A stretch of DNA of 64,000 bases from Roseburia sp. (GCA_023665905.1 JAMPDA010000003.1:1-64000), one strand, 5' to 3'. Numbered from the stretch's first letter, positions 34,031-43,948 are shown. A program made the numbers and translations. The notes: generated from the sequence alone by a model not told the origin.

Positions 34031-34557
34031 ATAAAAAAGAAAAGACGCATATCGTGTCGGCACTCGTGACAAACGCGAGCGGCGTCCTTACAAGGGTGTC
34101 CGGTCTGTTTGCACGGCGTTGCTTCAATATAGACTCGCTCGCCGTGTGCGCGACGGAGGACCCCGAGCTTTCGCGCATGACCATTTCGGTGCGCGGCGAC
34201 GAGAGCGTGCTCAAACAGATAATATTGCAGCTCGGCAAGCTCCCCGACTGCCGCATGACGGTGGAGCTCGACTCAAACGGCGCGGTCATGCGCGAACTGC
34301 TTTTGATAAAGGTGCGCGTCACGGCGCAACAGCGCGCGGAGATAGAAACCGTATGCCACACCTACGAAGCTAAGATAGTGGACCTTTCGCCCGAGTCGAT
34401 CGTAATGGAGCTTACCGGCAAGCCGAGCAAGATCGACGGCTTTATCGAGGTGCTTCGCGGCTACGAGATATTGGAGCTGTCGCGCACCGGCATGACGGCG
34501 CTCGAGCGCGGAAGCGGAAAGCTCAACAGCGATCTCAATAAGACCGAAACGGTTTAG
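34027..34557 (+). CDS. ilvN: acetolactate synthase, small regulatory subunit
   Basis: A 176-residue regulatory subunit. The N-terminal ACT domain (TNASGVLTRVSGLFARRCFN, IDSLAVCATEDPELSRMTI) binds valine in homologues and is followed by a second ACT-like domain (LIKVRVTAQQRAEI). It controls feedback inhibition of IlvB, whose stop overlaps its ATG. Length is in the normal range of 160-180. Confidence 0.95.
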   Translation: MNKKEKTHIVSALVTNASGVLTRVSGLFARRCFNIDSLAVCATEDPELSRMTISVRGDESVLKQIILQLGKLPDCRMTVELDSNGAVMRELLLIKVRVTAQQRAEIETVCHTYEAKIVDLSPESIVMELTGKPSKIDGFIEVLRGYEILELSRTGMTALERGSGKLNSDLNKTETV

Positions 34558-34565
34558 AACGAAAT

Positions 34566-35873
34566 ATGAACAGCGAAAACAACACGCCCGAAACGGACGA
34601 AATTACGGCTTTAAATACAGACGCGCAAGCGGACGGACCGCAGTGCGCGCCGACGGCGGAAATCGAAAATGCGGACGCCGCGCAAAACGACGGCAAAACT
34701 ACGGACAGACCGTCCGAAGCGGAAAACGCCGAGCCGAAAAAGCAAAAGCGCACCGCAAAGCAGATAGTCGCATACTTTGCGCACCGATATTTTATCGAGG
34801 CGTTTTCGGGCATGGCGCTAGGGCTTTTCTGCACGCTCATCATCGGCACGATAATAGGTCAGATAGGCTCGCTTATCGGCAACTCGTTCGGCATAATGCT
34901 GTCGCAGATAGGAGGCATAGCTAAGCTCCTCATGGGCGCCGGCATAGGCGTCGGGATAGCGCACAGCCTCAAAGCCGGCAAGCTGACGGGCTTTTCTTCC
35001 GCCGTAGCCGGAATGGTAGGCGCGTACATAACAAACATCTTTGCGCTGTCCGGAATACATGTCTACGGCGCGTCCGCAAACCCAATAACCGTAGGCGGTT
35101 CTGCCGGCGACCCCGTAGGTGCGTTCGTGGCGGCGGTAGCCGCAATAGAAGTGACGCGGCACGTCGAGGGCAAGACCCCCGTCGATATAATAATAGTTCC
35201 GCTGTGCGCGATAGCGTGCGGCACGCTTTCCGCAATAGCGCTCGGCATTCCGTTCGGCATACTGTTCGCACTGTTCGGCAGAGGCGTGGCGTTTGCGATA
35301 GGCTGGGAGCCCGTGTCGTTCGGCATACTCATAGCGGTTATAATGGGCTTACTGCTCACCCTTCCCACCTCGAGCGCGGCGTTCGGCGTTATGATATTCA
35401 ACTCGTCGCTCATCAACACGCCCGAGCTCGTCTACAACGCGCACATAGGCGCGGCGGCGGCTTGCGCGGGCTGCTGCGCGCACATGGTCGGCTTTGCCGT
35501 CGCGAGCTTCCGCGAAAACAGATGGGGTGGGCTCATATCGCAGGGCATCGGCACGAGCATGCTGCAGATCCCCAATCTCGGAAAAAATCCGCGCATACTG
35601 ATCCCCGCGGTCGCGGCGTCCGCCGTCGCCGGTCCGCTCGCCTCGGCGGCTTTTAAAATATCGTGCGAGGCGACGGGTTCCGGCATGGGCACGGCAGGGC
35701 TCGTCGGCGTGATACAGACGTTTACAGCATCGTTGCAGGACGGGCTGGAGTGGTGGTATATACTGATTGCCGTCGTCGTATGCTATATCGCGGTGCCTGC
35801 CGCAATAGCGCTCGGAACGTCCGAACTCATGCGCAAAAAGCGCTGGATAAAGACGGGCGACATGAAAATTTAG
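34566..35873 (+). CDS. PfoR-like PTS EIIC_2 family membrane protein
   Basis: A 435-residue membrane protein of about nine or ten helices preceded by an unusual acidic N-terminal region of about 65 residues. The membrane part (MLSQIGGIAKLLMGAGIGVG, ASANPITVGGSAGDPVGAFV, LPTSSAAFGVMIFNSSLI) matches the PTS_EIIC_2 group that includes Clostridium PfoR. No IIA, IIB or HPr motif is fused. It lies 8 nt after ilvN in the same direction, so it seems to belong to the branched-chain amino-acid block. Its substrate is unknown; PTS sugar transport should not be assumed. Confidence 0.85.
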   Translation: MNSENNTPETDEITALNTDAQADGPQCAPTAEIENADAAQNDGKTTDRPSEAENAEPKKQKRTAKQIVAYFAHRYFIEAFSGMALGLFCTLIIGTIIGQIGSLIGNSFGIMLSQIGGIAKLLMGAGIGVGIAHSLKAGKLTGFSSAVAGMVGAYITNIFALSGIHVYGASANPITVGGSAGDPVGAFVAAVAAIEVTRHVEGKTPVDIIIVPLCAIACGTLSAIALGIPFGILFALFGRGVAFAIGWEPVSFGILIAVIMGLLLTLPTSSAAFGVMIFNSSLINTPELVYNAHIGAAAACAGCCAHMVGFAVASFRENRWGGLISQGIGTSMLQIPNLGKNPRILIPAVAASAVAGPLASAAFKISCEATGSGMGTAGLVGVIQTFTASLQDGLEWWYILIAVVVCYIAVPAAIALGTSELMRKKRWIKTGDMKI

Positions 35874-35885
35874 TGCGAAGTTATC

Positions 35886-35928
35886 GCGCCGCGGCAGGCG
35901 TAAACTGCGTCCGTCGCGGCGCTTTTTT
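35886..35928 (+). terminator. terminator after the PfoR-like gene
   Basis: 10-bp G+C-rich stem (35886-35895 with 35913-35922, one G-T pair) followed by a T-run. Confidence 0.85.
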
Positions 35929-35935
35929 ATTGCAA

Positions 35936-36000
35936 AGCGTCAAATCGGCGCGCAAAAAGGCGTCAAATCGGCGATTATCGGCAGTTTGACGTCCTTTTTT
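35936..36000 (+). repeat. GCGTCAAATCGGCG direct repeats forming a second hairpin
   Basis: The 14-mer GCGTCAAATCGGCG occurs at 35937-35950 and 35963-35976. The second copy pairs with TTTGACGTCC near 35989 and is followed by TTTTTT, giving another terminator-like fold before the ilvD promoter. Confidence 0.65.
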
Positions 36001-36012
36001 GCCGTATAAAAA

Positions 36013-36041
36013 TTGACAAAGCCATATATAAGTGATACAAT
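36013..36041 (+). promoter_or_regulatory. promoter of ilvD-leuCDB
   Basis: TTGACA (36013-36018), 17-nt spacer, TACAAT (36036-36041). The leader of about 50 nt contains an ACGACCGGTC-type dyad. Confidence 0.85.
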
Positions 36042-36099
36042 ATATGCGGTAAATACATACCGTCAAACGACCGGTCTACGACCGTATAAGGAAGCTGAA

Positions 36100-37761
36100 A
36101 TGTCACAAGAACTCTGTTCGGGAATGGAAAAAGCGCCGCAGCGCGCACTGCTTAAAGCACTCGGATTGTCCGACGCCGAGATAAACAAACCGCTCATCGC
36201 GATAGTGTCCGCAAAGTCGGAGATAGTGCCCGGGCACATGCATTTGGATAGGATAACGGACGCCGTCAAAGCCGGAGTGTACGCAAACGGCTGCACGCCC
36301 ATAGTAGTGCCTGCAATAGGCGTGTGCGACGGGCTTGCCATGGGACACGGCGGCATGCGCTATTCCCTGCCCTCGCGCGAGCTCATTGCCGACAGCGTGG
36401 AAACTATGTTGCACGCGCACGCGTTCGACGGCGCGGTGTTCGTGCCCAACTGCGACAAGATAGTGCCGGGCATGCTCATGGGCGCGGCGCGCGTAAATAT
36501 CCCGTCGGTATTCGTGTCCGGCGGACCTATGGAAAGCGGCAAATACAAGGGCAAAAAGGTCAGTTTTTCGTCCGTCTACGAGGGTATCGGCGCGGTCAAG
36601 AAAGGCACGATGAGCTTGGACGAGCTCACCGCGCTCGAAAACGTCGCCTGCCCGGGCTGCGGGAGCTGTTGCGGCATGTACACCGCCAACTCGCTCAACT
36701 GCCTGTGCGAAGCGCTGGGCATGGCGCTCCCCGGCAACGGCACGGTGCTCGCCACATCGAGCGAGCGCATACGCCTTGCAAAGCGCGCCGGCGAAGCGAT
36801 ATGCGAGCTCGTCCGCGACGCCATTACGCCGCGCATGATAATGACAAAGCGCGCGTTCACCAACGCGCTCGCGCTCGACATGGCGCTCGGCGCGTCCACA
36901 AACACGATACTTCACCTTTTCGCGGTCGCGGCGGAATGTAACATCACGCTCGACCTCGACACCGTTCAGAATATTTCCAACGCGACGCCGACGCTGTGCA
37001 AGCTGTCGCCGTCCTCGGACGTCGATATGGAGCAACTCGGGCTTGCCGGCGGCGTGCCGGCGGTGCTCCGCGAGCTCGCAAAAAAGAACCTCATCGACGG
37101 CTCCGCTCACACCGTTGCGGGCACGGCGCTCGCCGACTGCTACGAGCACGCGCACGTCCTCGACGAAACGGTCATTCACAAGATAGACGCGCCGCTCGAG
37201 CCCGTAGGCGGAATAGCCGTACTGCGCGGCAACCTTGCGGAGGACGGCGCGGTAGTCAAACGCTCCGCCGTCGATAAATCTATGATGGTGTACAGCGGCA
37301 AGGCAAAGTGCTTCAACTGCGAGGAGGACGCCGTAGCGGCGATATACGCAGGAAAGATCAAAAAGGGCGACGTCGTGGTCATTCGCTACGAAGGACCTTC
37401 GGGCGGACCGGGCATGCGCGAAATGCTCTCCCCCACTTCCGCACTCGTCGGCATGGGCTTGGACAAGGAAGTCGCGCTCATCACCGACGGCAGATTTTCG
37501 GGCGCAACGCGCGGCGCGGCAATAGGTCACGTCAGTCCCGAAGCCGCGGAGGGCGGAAAGATAGCGCTCGTGCGCGACGGCGACGTTATCAAGATAGACA
37601 TAACAAACGGCAAGCTGTCGCTCGAAGTCCCCGCAAAGGAACTGCAGGCGCGTCAGAAAAAACTCCGTCCCAAGGATTCCGACGCTTCGGGCTGGCTGCT
37701 CCGATATCAAAACCTCGTCACTTCGGCGGCGACGGGCGCGGTGCTTAAAAAGAAATTCTAA
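36100..37761 (+). CDS. ilvD: dihydroxy-acid dehydratase
   Basis: A 553-residue Fe-S dehydratase, making 2-oxo acids in valine/isoleucine synthesis. Cluster Cys residues are in [11 protein letters not shown] and [17 protein letters not shown], and the C-terminal signature is [20 protein letters not shown]. The start at 36100 has TAAGGA before it. The in-frame ATG-like codon at 36013 lies in the -35 box and cannot be used. It heads a run into leuCDB. Confidence 0.96.
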   Translation: MSQELCSGMEKAPQRALLKALGLSDAEINKPLIAIVSAKSEIVPGHMHLDRITDAVKAGVYANGCTPIVVPAIGVCDGLAMGHGGMRYSLPSRELIADSVETMLHAHAFDGAVFVPNCDKIVPGMLMGAARVNIPSVFVSGGPMESGKYKGKKVSFSSVYEGIGAVKKGTMSLDELTALENVACPGCGSCCGMYTANSLNCLCEALGMALPGNGTVLATSSERIRLAKRAGEAICELVRDAITPRMIMTKRAFTNALALDMALGASTNTILHLFAVAAECNITLDLDTVQNISNATPTLCKLSPSSDVDMEQLGLAGGVPAVLRELAKKNLIDGSAHTVAGTALADCYEHAHVLDETVIHKIDAPLEPVGGIAVLRGNLAEDGAVVKRSAVDKSMMVYSGKAKCFNCEEDAVAAIYAGKIKKGDVVVIRYEGPSGGPGMREMLSPTSALVGMGLDKEVALITDGRFSGATRGAAIGHVSPEAAEGGKIALVRDGDVIKIDITNGKLSLEVPAKELQARQKKLRPKDSDASGWLLRYQNLVTSAATGAVLKKKF

Positions 37762-37812
37762 ACCGCGGCAAACAAGCCGCGCGGCTTTCCTTTTAGATAG
37801 GTAAACGCAAAT

Positions 37813-39054
37813 ATGACCTTATCCCAAAAAATTCTGAGCCTGCACTGCGGCAAGCGCGATCTATGCGCCGGCGAAATGGTAATGGCGCGTATAGACCTCG
37901 CGCTCGGCAACGACATAACCTGTCCCGTCGCCATAAACGAGTTCAAGGGCTCGGGCGGAACAAAGGTACACGATCCCGACAAGGTGGCGATCGTGCTCGA
38001 TCATTTTGCGCCGAATAAAGACATAGCGAGCGCAAGGCAGTGCGCCGCGTGCCGAAGCTTTGCCGAAGAACAGCACATAAAAAACTTTTTCGACGTCGGG
38101 CAAATGGGCATAGAACACGCATTGCTGCCCGAAAAAGGTTTAGCGCTTCCCGAAATGCTGATAATCGGCGCGGACTCGCACACGTGCACTTACGGCGCGC
38201 TCGGCGCATTCTCGACGGGCGTCGGCTCTACCGACCTCGCCTACGCGTTCAAAACGGGCGAGCTGTGGTTTCGCGTGCCGTCGGCAATTAAAGTCGTGCT
38301 AAAGGGCAAGCTCCGCAAAAACGTCTCGGGAAAGGACGTAATACTCCATCTTATAGGAAAAATCGGCGTGTCGGGCGCGCGTTACGCGTCGCTCGAGTTT
38401 ACGGGCAACATAGGCTCGCTTACTATGGACGACCGCTTCACGATATGCAACATGGCTATCGAAGCAGGCGCAAAGAACGGCATATTCCCCGTTGACGGCG
38501 CGACGGAAGCTTACGTAAAGGAGCACGCCGGAAAGACGTGCGGCACGCTCGCGGCTGACGCCGACGCTTCCTACGACAGAGAGATCGAAATAGACCTCGG
38601 CGCGCTCGAGCCGACCGTCGCAAAACCGCATCTTCCCGAAAACACGGAAACATTAAATGAGCTTGCGAAAAAGAAAATAAAGATCGATCAGGTCGTTATA
38701 GGCTCCTGCACCAACGGCAGGCTGTCCGATATGGAAGCGGCGTACAACGTGCTCAAAGGCAACAAGGTGGCAAAAGGCGTGCGGCTCATAATAATTCCTG
38801 CGACGCAAAAGGTATATCTCGACGCGCTCAAAGCCGGATACATCGAGGCGTTCATAGAAGCGGGCGCGGCGGTTTCCACGCCGACGTGCGGACCGTGTCT
38901 CGGCGGACACATGGGCATACTCGCCGACAACGAGGTGGCGATAGCGACGACAAACCGCAACTTCATCGGCAGAATGGGCGCAAAAACGGCGCAGATATAT
39001 TTGAGCTCGCCGTACACCGCGGCGCGCGCGGCGCTTTTGGGCTATATAGGTTAG
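37813..39054 (+). CDS. leuC: 3-isopropylmalate dehydratase, large subunit
   Basis: A 413-residue aconitase-family Fe-S subunit that isomerises isopropylmalate with LeuD. Cluster ligands are seen in GSCTNGR and the Cys-x-x-Cys of [10 protein letters not shown]. It is the short form of the archaeal/clostridial type (about 415-420) that pairs with a free small subunit. The start is 51 nt after ilvD with GATAGG upstream. leuA, needed to feed it, is not in this window. Confidence 0.95.
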   Translation: MTLSQKILSLHCGKRDLCAGEMVMARIDLALGNDITCPVAINEFKGSGGTKVHDPDKVAIVLDHFAPNKDIASARQCAACRSFAEEQHIKNFFDVGQMGIEHALLPEKGLALPEMLIIGADSHTCTYGALGAFSTGVGSTDLAYAFKTGELWFRVPSAIKVVLKGKLRKNVSGKDVILHLIGKIGVSGARYASLEFTGNIGSLTMDDRFTICNMAIEAGAKNGIFPVDGATEAYVKEHAGKTCGTLAADADASYDREIEIDLGALEPTVAKPHLPENTETLNELAKKKIKIDQVVIGSCTNGRLSDMEAAYNVLKGNKVAKGVRLIIIPATQKVYLDALKAGYIEAFIEAGAAVSTPTCGPCLGGHMGILADNEVAIATTNRNFIGRMGAKTAQIYLSSPYTAARAALLGYIG

Positions 39055-39061
39055 GTGCGTT

Positions 39062-39529
39062 ATGGGAAACGGTAAATGCTTTAAGTTCGCCGACAACATA
39101 GATACGGACGCGATAATCGCCGCGCGATATCTCAACATATCCGATTTCGACGCGCTCAAAGCGCACTGCATGGAAGATATCGACGACGTGTTCGCAAAGT
39201 CGGTACGACCGAACGACTTTATAGTCGCCGGCGAAAACTTCGGTTGCGGTTCGTCGCGCGAGCACGCGCCGGCGGTCATCAAAGCGTGCGGCGTAAGAGC
39301 GGTCATAGCAAAGAGCTTTGCACGCATATTCTATCGCAACGCCATCAATATCGGACTGCCGATAATAGAATGTGCGCAGGCGGCGGACGACGCGCAAAAC
39401 GGCGACGAGCTGTCCGTGGACTTCGACACGGGCACGGTGCGCAACATCACGCGCAACAAGTCGTATTCCGTTCCGCCCTACCCCGACGAGATAAAGCGCA
39501 TAATAGAGCGCGGCGGCTTGCTCGCATAA
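39062..39529 (+). CDS. leuD: 3-isopropylmalate dehydratase, small subunit
   Basis: A 155-residue swivel domain of isopropylmalate isomerase. DNIDTDAIIAARYLN, NFGCGSSREHAP and FARIFYRNAINIGLP are the family signatures. It pairs with the LeuC encoded 7 nt upstream. Confidence 0.95.
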   Translation: MGNGKCFKFADNIDTDAIIAARYLNISDFDALKAHCMEDIDDVFAKSVRPNDFIVAGENFGCGSSREHAPAVIKACGVRAVIAKSFARIFYRNAINIGLPIIECAQAADDAQNGDELSVDFDTGTVRNITRNKSYSVPPYPDEIKRIIERGGLLA

Positions 39530-39542
39530 CGGAGGACAACAC

Positions 39543-40622
39543 ATGGATTTTAAAGTAACCCTGCTCCCCGGCGACGGCGTGGGTCCCGAGATAATCGACT
39601 CGGCGGTCGCGGTGCTCGGCGCGGTCGAGCGCAAATTCGGTCACAACTTCAACATGCACAGCATGCCGATAGGCGGAAGCGCGATAGACCTGACGGGCGT
39701 GCCGCTCCCCAAAGAAACGCTGGACGCCTGCAACAGTTCGGACGCGGTGCTGCTCGGCGCCGTCGGCGGTCCGAAGTGGGAGGACTTAAAAGCGCACATG
39801 CGTCCCGAAAAAGGACTGCTGTCGTTGCGCTCAGGCATGGGACTTTTCGCAAATCTCCGTCCCGCGGTGCTGTTCGACGAGCTCACTCAAGCGAGCCCGC
39901 TCCGCGCGGACATCGCTAAAAAGGGCTTCGACATAATGATGGTGCGCGAGCTAACGGGCGGCATATACTTCGGCGAGCGCGGATATCGCGACGGCGTGCT
40001 CGGCCAGGAAGCGTTCGACACCGAGGTGTACGCGATAAACGAGATAGAGCGCATAGCCAAGATAGCGTTTGAAATAGCGATGTCGCGCGGCAAGCACGTT
40101 ACGAGCGTGGACAAAGCCAACGTGTTGGAAACGAGCAGGCTTTGGCGCGCAACGGTGTCGCGCATTGCGCTCGGCTATCCCGAAGTGACGCTCGAGCATA
40201 TGCTCGTGGACAACTGCGCCATGCAGCTCGTAAAGAACCCGTCGCGCTTCGACGTTATATTAACGTCCAACATGTTCGGCGATATCCTGTCCGACGAAGC
40301 CGCGGCGATAACGGGCTCGCTCGGCATGCTCCCCTCGAGCTCGCTCGGCGCAGGCGCCAACGGGCTGTATGAGCCGATACACGGCTCCGCGCCCGACATT
40401 GCCGGAAAGGACGAGGTAAACCCCATCGCGACCATACTCGCGGCGGCAATGATGCTGTCTACGTCGCTCAAGCTCACGAACGAGGCTGTCGCCGTGGAAA
40501 ACGCAGTGCACAAAGCGCTCGCAAGAGGCTTGCGCACCAAGGACATAGCGTTCGGCGGAAAGAAAGTCGTTTCGTGCTCGCGCATGACCGAGGAGATAGC
40601 GCTGGAAATTCTCAACGGCTGA
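39543..40622 (+). CDS. leuB: 3-isopropylmalate dehydrogenase
   Basis: A 359-residue NAD-dependent dehydrogenase of the isocitrate/isopropylmalate family. Signatures are LLPGDGVGPEI, VRELTGGIYFGE, NMFGDILSDEAA and EPIHGSAPDIAGKDEVNP. It catalyses the third leucine-specific step. AACGGAGGA precedes the ATG. It is 13 nt after leuD, in one transcript. Confidence 0.96.
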   Translation: MDFKVTLLPGDGVGPEIIDSAVAVLGAVERKFGHNFNMHSMPIGGSAIDLTGVPLPKETLDACNSSDAVLLGAVGGPKWEDLKAHMRPEKGLLSLRSGMGLFANLRPAVLFDELTQASPLRADIAKKGFDIMMVRELTGGIYFGERGYRDGVLGQEAFDTEVYAINEIERIAKIAFEIAMSRGKHVTSVDKANVLETSRLWRATVSRIALGYPEVTLEHMLVDNCAMQLVKNPSRFDVILTSNMFGDILSDEAAAITGSLGMLPSSSLGAGANGLYEPIHGSAPDIAGKDEVNPIATILAAAMMLSTSLKLTNEAVAVENAVHKALARGLRTKDIAFGGKKVVSCSRMTEEIALEILNG

Positions 40623-40675
40623 TATAAACGGCTTATAATATAAAAATTTAAACCCTAAAAGGAGTAAAATAAACT

Positions 40676-40900
40676 ATGTTCGAAAAGATCCAAAAAGAGC
40701 TCTCGGAATACTTCGAGATCGACCCTGCGACGATCACGCGTTCCACAAGCTTCGAAGACGACCTGAAGGCAGATTCGCTGGCGCTCATGGAGCTCATGTT
40801 CTCCCTCGAGTCGGAAACGGGCGTAACGCTCGAGGACGACGTAATGGAAAAGGTAAAGACCGTCGGCGAGCTTTGCGACTATCTGGAAAAGCTTGTTTAG
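40676..40900 (+). CDS. acpP: acyl carrier protein
   Basis: A 74-residue acidic carrier. The phosphopantetheine attachment site is Ser34 in DLKADSLALMEL, and length and acidity match bacterial ACP. An AAAGGAG lies 6-8 nt before the ATG. No fatty-acid synthesis enzymes are near. It follows leuB by 53 nt and precedes a terminator, so it may be read from the leu transcript or its own unseen promoter. Confidence 0.92.
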   Translation: MFEKIQKELSEYFEIDPATITRSTSFEDDLKADSLALMELMFSLESETGVTLEDDVMEKVKTVGELCDYLEKLV

Positions 40901-40940
40901 GCTTTTCTTCGCCGCGTCGGCGGCAAAACGTGAAAACGCA

Positions 40941-40968
40941 AAAAGCGCGGCAGTTTCCGCGCTTTTTT
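40941..40968 (+). terminator. terminator after acpP
   Basis: 10-bp stem AAAAGCGCGG/CCGCGCTTTT (40941-40950 with 40957-40966) and following T residues. Confidence 0.88.
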
Positions 40969-40997
40969 GTTTTACGAATTATCGCTGTAAATATCGC

Positions 40998-42107
40998 TTA
41001 GTCGTACATCAAAAACAGGTACACGCCGTTGGGGTACTGAAAATACGGGCGTTGCGTCGCCGTCAGCTCGAAATCGACGCCTTTAAGGCGCGAGTACGCC
41101 TCATCGATCTCCGCCCTGTACATGTCGCCGTCGTTGATGTTGGTCTTGCCCGAAAACGCGAGTTTAAGCTCTATCTTCCCCACCTTGCCGTCCGCGTCGT
41201 TTATATCGTCGAAAAGCGCGTTGAGCATTTGCCGAGACGTTATCGTGCACGAGTACACCGTTCCGTCCACAGTGACCGTTTTATCGGCATAATAATCGTA
41301 ATCGACGGTCGCATTGGACTGCGCGTCCGACCAGTGCAGTCGCGGACGGAACGTTTTATACGTTTCGTCGCTCAGCATAAAGAACCCGTGCGAAAGCTGC
41401 TTTCTGTAGCTGCCGCCCGAGCCGACGCGATAGTTCGCGATGTCGGCTGTGACGTCCACGTTGTACCACATGCCGTCTACAGCCACTCTGTTCCAGGCGT
41501 GCGGAACGGAAGCGAACGTGCCCGTAACGCGCACGCTCTCTATGTTTTCGACGGCACACAAAAAGTTGAACGCGCGGCTCAAGCCGTCGCACACGGCGAG
41601 CTTGTACAAAAACACTCCGTCCATATCGAACGACGGACTGCTTTCCGCGACGGCGTCGCCTTCTCTGTACGCGTCGTAAAGATCGTAGTCGTAATCGATA
41701 TACCCCACCAAATAATCGTGCAAAGCGTGGACGGTGTTATACGCGCCGCCCTCATCCGTATGCCATTTATTGAGGATATATCTGTCGAGTATTTCTATCG
41801 CCGCCTCGTACACAGGCAGAACGGGATCGTTTTCCGCGAACAGCGGTTTTTTTCTGTCGTCCACGACGAGCGTATACAGCTCGTTTATGCGCTTTCGGTA
41901 CTGCTCGTCGGAAAGCTCGCCGTCTATGGGCGAAAGCGCCGCGCTCTCGAAGCCGTCTATCGGGCGCTCGGGATCGGCGTCTGGCGTCGAAATAAGATGC
42001 GGCGGCAGGTCGGGCGATCTCGAGCTCGACGAACAGCCGCAAAGCCACGACGCCGAAAACAGTATCGCCGCCGCAAGCAGTATCGATATGCCGCGCCTAC
42101 CGCACAT
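40998..42107 (-). CDS. transglutaminase-like lipoprotein
   Basis: A 369-residue exported lipoprotein. The signal ends in a Cys-Gly-Cys lipobox region (LCGC, about 22-25). A transglutaminase-like domain (about 95-260) has the catalytic triad pattern: Cys in AVCDGLSRAFNFL, His in VPHAWNRVAVDG and Asp in NVDVTAD. A C-terminal beta-rich region follows. It could be a protease or a cross-linking/peptide-processing enzyme at the cell surface. It overlaps the S1C protease gene by 11 nt and is co-transcribed, so they probably act on related extracytoplasmic substrates. Confidence 0.85.
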   Translation of the reverse strand: MCGRRGISILLAAAILFSASWLCGCSSSSRSPDLPPHLISTPDADPERPIDGFESAALSPIDGELSDEQYRKRINELYTLVVDDRKKPLFAENDPVLPVYEAAIEILDRYILNKWHTDEGGAYNTVHALHDYLVGYIDYDYDLYDAYREGDAVAESSPSFDMDGVFLYKLAVCDGLSRAFNFLCAVENIESVRVTGTFASVPHAWNRVAVDGMWYNVDVTADIANYRVGSGGSYRKQLSHGFFMLSDETYKTFRPRLHWSDAQSNATVDYDYYADKTVTVDGTVYSCTITSRQMLNALFDDINDADGKVGKIELKLAFSGKTNINDGDMYRAEIDEAYSRLKGVDFELTATQRPYFQYPNGVYLFLMYD

Positions 42108-43644
42108 ACAGCCCGTATCCCGAAAACTCGGCGACGCTGTTTCCGCGGCTCACGGTAAAGCGCAACGGCGTGCCGCTCGCTCCGCGTCTGTACCTCAATA
42201 TTTCGCCGCATATGCGACAGAGGTCGTCGTCGGGCGTAAACGAGCCGATCGCTTCTATAACGTCGCCCACATGCACGCCGCTCGGCGCGGTGTTGGCGTC
42301 GAGCGCCGTCACCGTAAGCTTGCCCTCGTGCACTTCGCAGGTAAAGCCGAGATCGGTCAAAACGATCGCTCCGACGGACGACGAATTGGTCTTATAGAAA
42401 TTCATATTGATGAGCCCTATCTCATCGCCGGTGCCGTATTCCAATATCTGCTTATACACGGGATACACCACGGAAACGGGCATGACAAAGCCGGTGTCCT
42501 CCACGTCGTCGTCGTGTCCGGCTTCCGAGCCGCCGGTGCTGGACATTCTGTAAGTGTTCATGCCGACGATATGCCCTTCGAGGTCGAAAAGCGCGCCGCC
42601 GCTCATGCCGGAATTTATCGCCGCTGTCGTGCGAAGCACCGGCACGGTCTTGTCGTTGTAGCGCAAAAGCTCGCTCGTGCGCGATATTATTCCGTCGTAT
42701 GCGGCAATGCCGCGGCCCATGCCGTTGCCTATAGCCACCACGTAATCGCCGGCGTTATACGTCAGGTCCTGCTTAAAGTACTCGCTGCCGTCGAGATCGT
42801 AGGTGTCGTACAACGTCTTGTGCACGACGGAAAGAACAGCAACGTCGTAAAACCTGCTGTACCCCACTACTTCCGCCTCGTAATAGTCGTCTTCCTTATA
42901 GAACCTTACGCCCGGCGTACTGCCCGACTGAATGTACCAGTTGATGACGTGCGCATTGGTGAGTACGTAAACTTTTCCGTTGTGCAGCTTCATTATTATG
43001 CCGCTGCCGCTCAAACCGCCGCAGGAGATCTCCGCCACGCAGCTACTACGCGCCGTGACGACGGCGGAAACGGACTGCTGATGTGTGTTTTCGGAAACTA
43101 TCTGCACGGGCTCCGCGCCCTTGCGCATAAAATACGCGGTCGCAAGCGACGCCGCCACCGACGCGCCGATACACAGCAGCGTCATGACGATGAGCACTAT
43201 CCACAAAAGCTTGGTGCTGTGCCTGACTTTGCCCTTGACGGACGCGTATCCGCCGCGCACCGTGCCTTTTTCGGTGTACTCCAAACACGTCGTTGCGGGA
43301 CGCTGCGGCTGTTCCGCCGTCGTGCCTGCGGCGGAGTGAGGCGTCTTTGCGGGAAGATTGACCTTCTTTACGGAAAGCAAGTCCTCGAGGCCCGTCCGTT
43401 TAAGCTCCGAGCTTACGGGAGCGCCGGCGGCATGCGGCGGCTCGACATGCCAAGCATTGTTATGCACGGGCATGTTCTGCACTGTATTTATCTGCGCGGA
43501 CAGATTGTGGACGGTGATCTCCACCGAGCTCTTTCCGCCGTTCGCATTAGAGCGGTCGGAAGCCGCTCCGCTTTGCGAAGGCGGAGTAGATACGGACGTT
43601 CTGCCGTCGGGTAAATTGTCGTTGTGTTCTTTTTCCATGACCAT
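42097..43644 (-). CDS. S1C (HtrA/DegP-like) membrane serine protease with PDZ
   Basis: About 515 residues. A cytoplasmic, low-complexity N-terminus of about 150 residues leads to one membrane helix (IVLIVMTLLCIGASVAASLA). The trypsin-like domain has His in LTNAHVINW, Asp in YDVAVLSV and Ser in NSGMSGGALFD, followed by a C-terminal PDZ-like domain (GVHVGDVIEAIGSFTP). It is anchored with its protease outside. The start is uncertain: ATG at 43644 or two codons later, neither with a good Shine-Dalgarno sequence. Homologues act in envelope quality control. Confidence 0.85.
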   Translation of the reverse strand: MVMEKEHNDNLPDGRTSVSTPPSQSGAASDRSNANGGKSSVEITVHNLSAQINTVQNMPVHNNAWHVEPPHAAGAPVSSELKRTGLEDLLSVKKVNLPAKTPHSAAGTTAEQPQRPATTCLEYTEKGTVRGGYASVKGKVRHSTKLLWIVLIVMTLLCIGASVAASLATAYFMRKGAEPVQIVSENTHQQSVSAVVTARSSCVAEISCGGLSGSGIIMKLHNGKVYVLTNAHVINWYIQSGSTPGVRFYKEDDYYEAEVVGYSRFYDVAVLSVVHKTLYDTYDLDGSEYFKQDLTYNAGDYVVAIGNGMGRGIAAYDGIISRTSELLRYNDKTVPVLRTTAAINSGMSGGALFDLEGHIVGMNTYRMSSTGGSEAGHDDDVEDTGFVMPVSVVYPVYKQILEYGTGDEIGLINMNFYKTNSSSVGAIVLTDLGFTCEVHEGKLTVTALDANTAPSGVHVGDVIEAIGSFTPDDDLCRICGEILRYRRGASGTPLRFTVSRGNSVAEFSGYGLYVR

Positions 43645-43717
43645 AGTGTTGCGCCGACCGGCGCAAAGCGCAACGCCGCAGTGCGGCAAAGCGACGATAA
43701 GACAAAATGTACATCAT

Positions 43718-43745
43718 ATTATATCATGCCGCGCAAAATTTGTAA
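43718..43745 (-). promoter_or_regulatory. promoter of the S1C protease operon
   Basis: Reverse-strand TTACAA (43740-43745), 16-nt spacer, TATAAT (43718-43723). Confidence 0.7.
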
Positions 43746-43917
43746 ACCGCTTTTACGCGTTTTTGCACTTTTGCGTGTCGAATTGTTCTAATACCCGATA
43801 CTTTCGACACCGTGCGAAAAGCCCGAGTATTATATGTATTCGACAGCCTGTCGAAAAGACGTACTACTCGACTTTTTCGACAATGCCGAACAAAAAAACG
43901 CGTGGTTTTTTATCGCA

Positions 43918-43948
43918 CACAAAAAGCGCCGACTTGTTATCGGCGCTT
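43918..43948 (-). terminator. terminator of arsR-ung
   Basis: 9-bp stem AAGCGCCGA/TCGGCGCTT (43924-43932 with 43940-43948). On the reverse strand it is followed by TTTTTGTG. Confidence 0.85.

Noticed and set aside
36103..37710. Long antisense frame opposite ilvD
   Set aside because: Open only because of the strong codon bias of ilvD. The protein is Arg/His/Val-rich, with no motif, Shine-Dalgarno sequence or homologue that I recognise. The same applies to long mirror frames over cadA, ychF, argS and the M29 peptidase.
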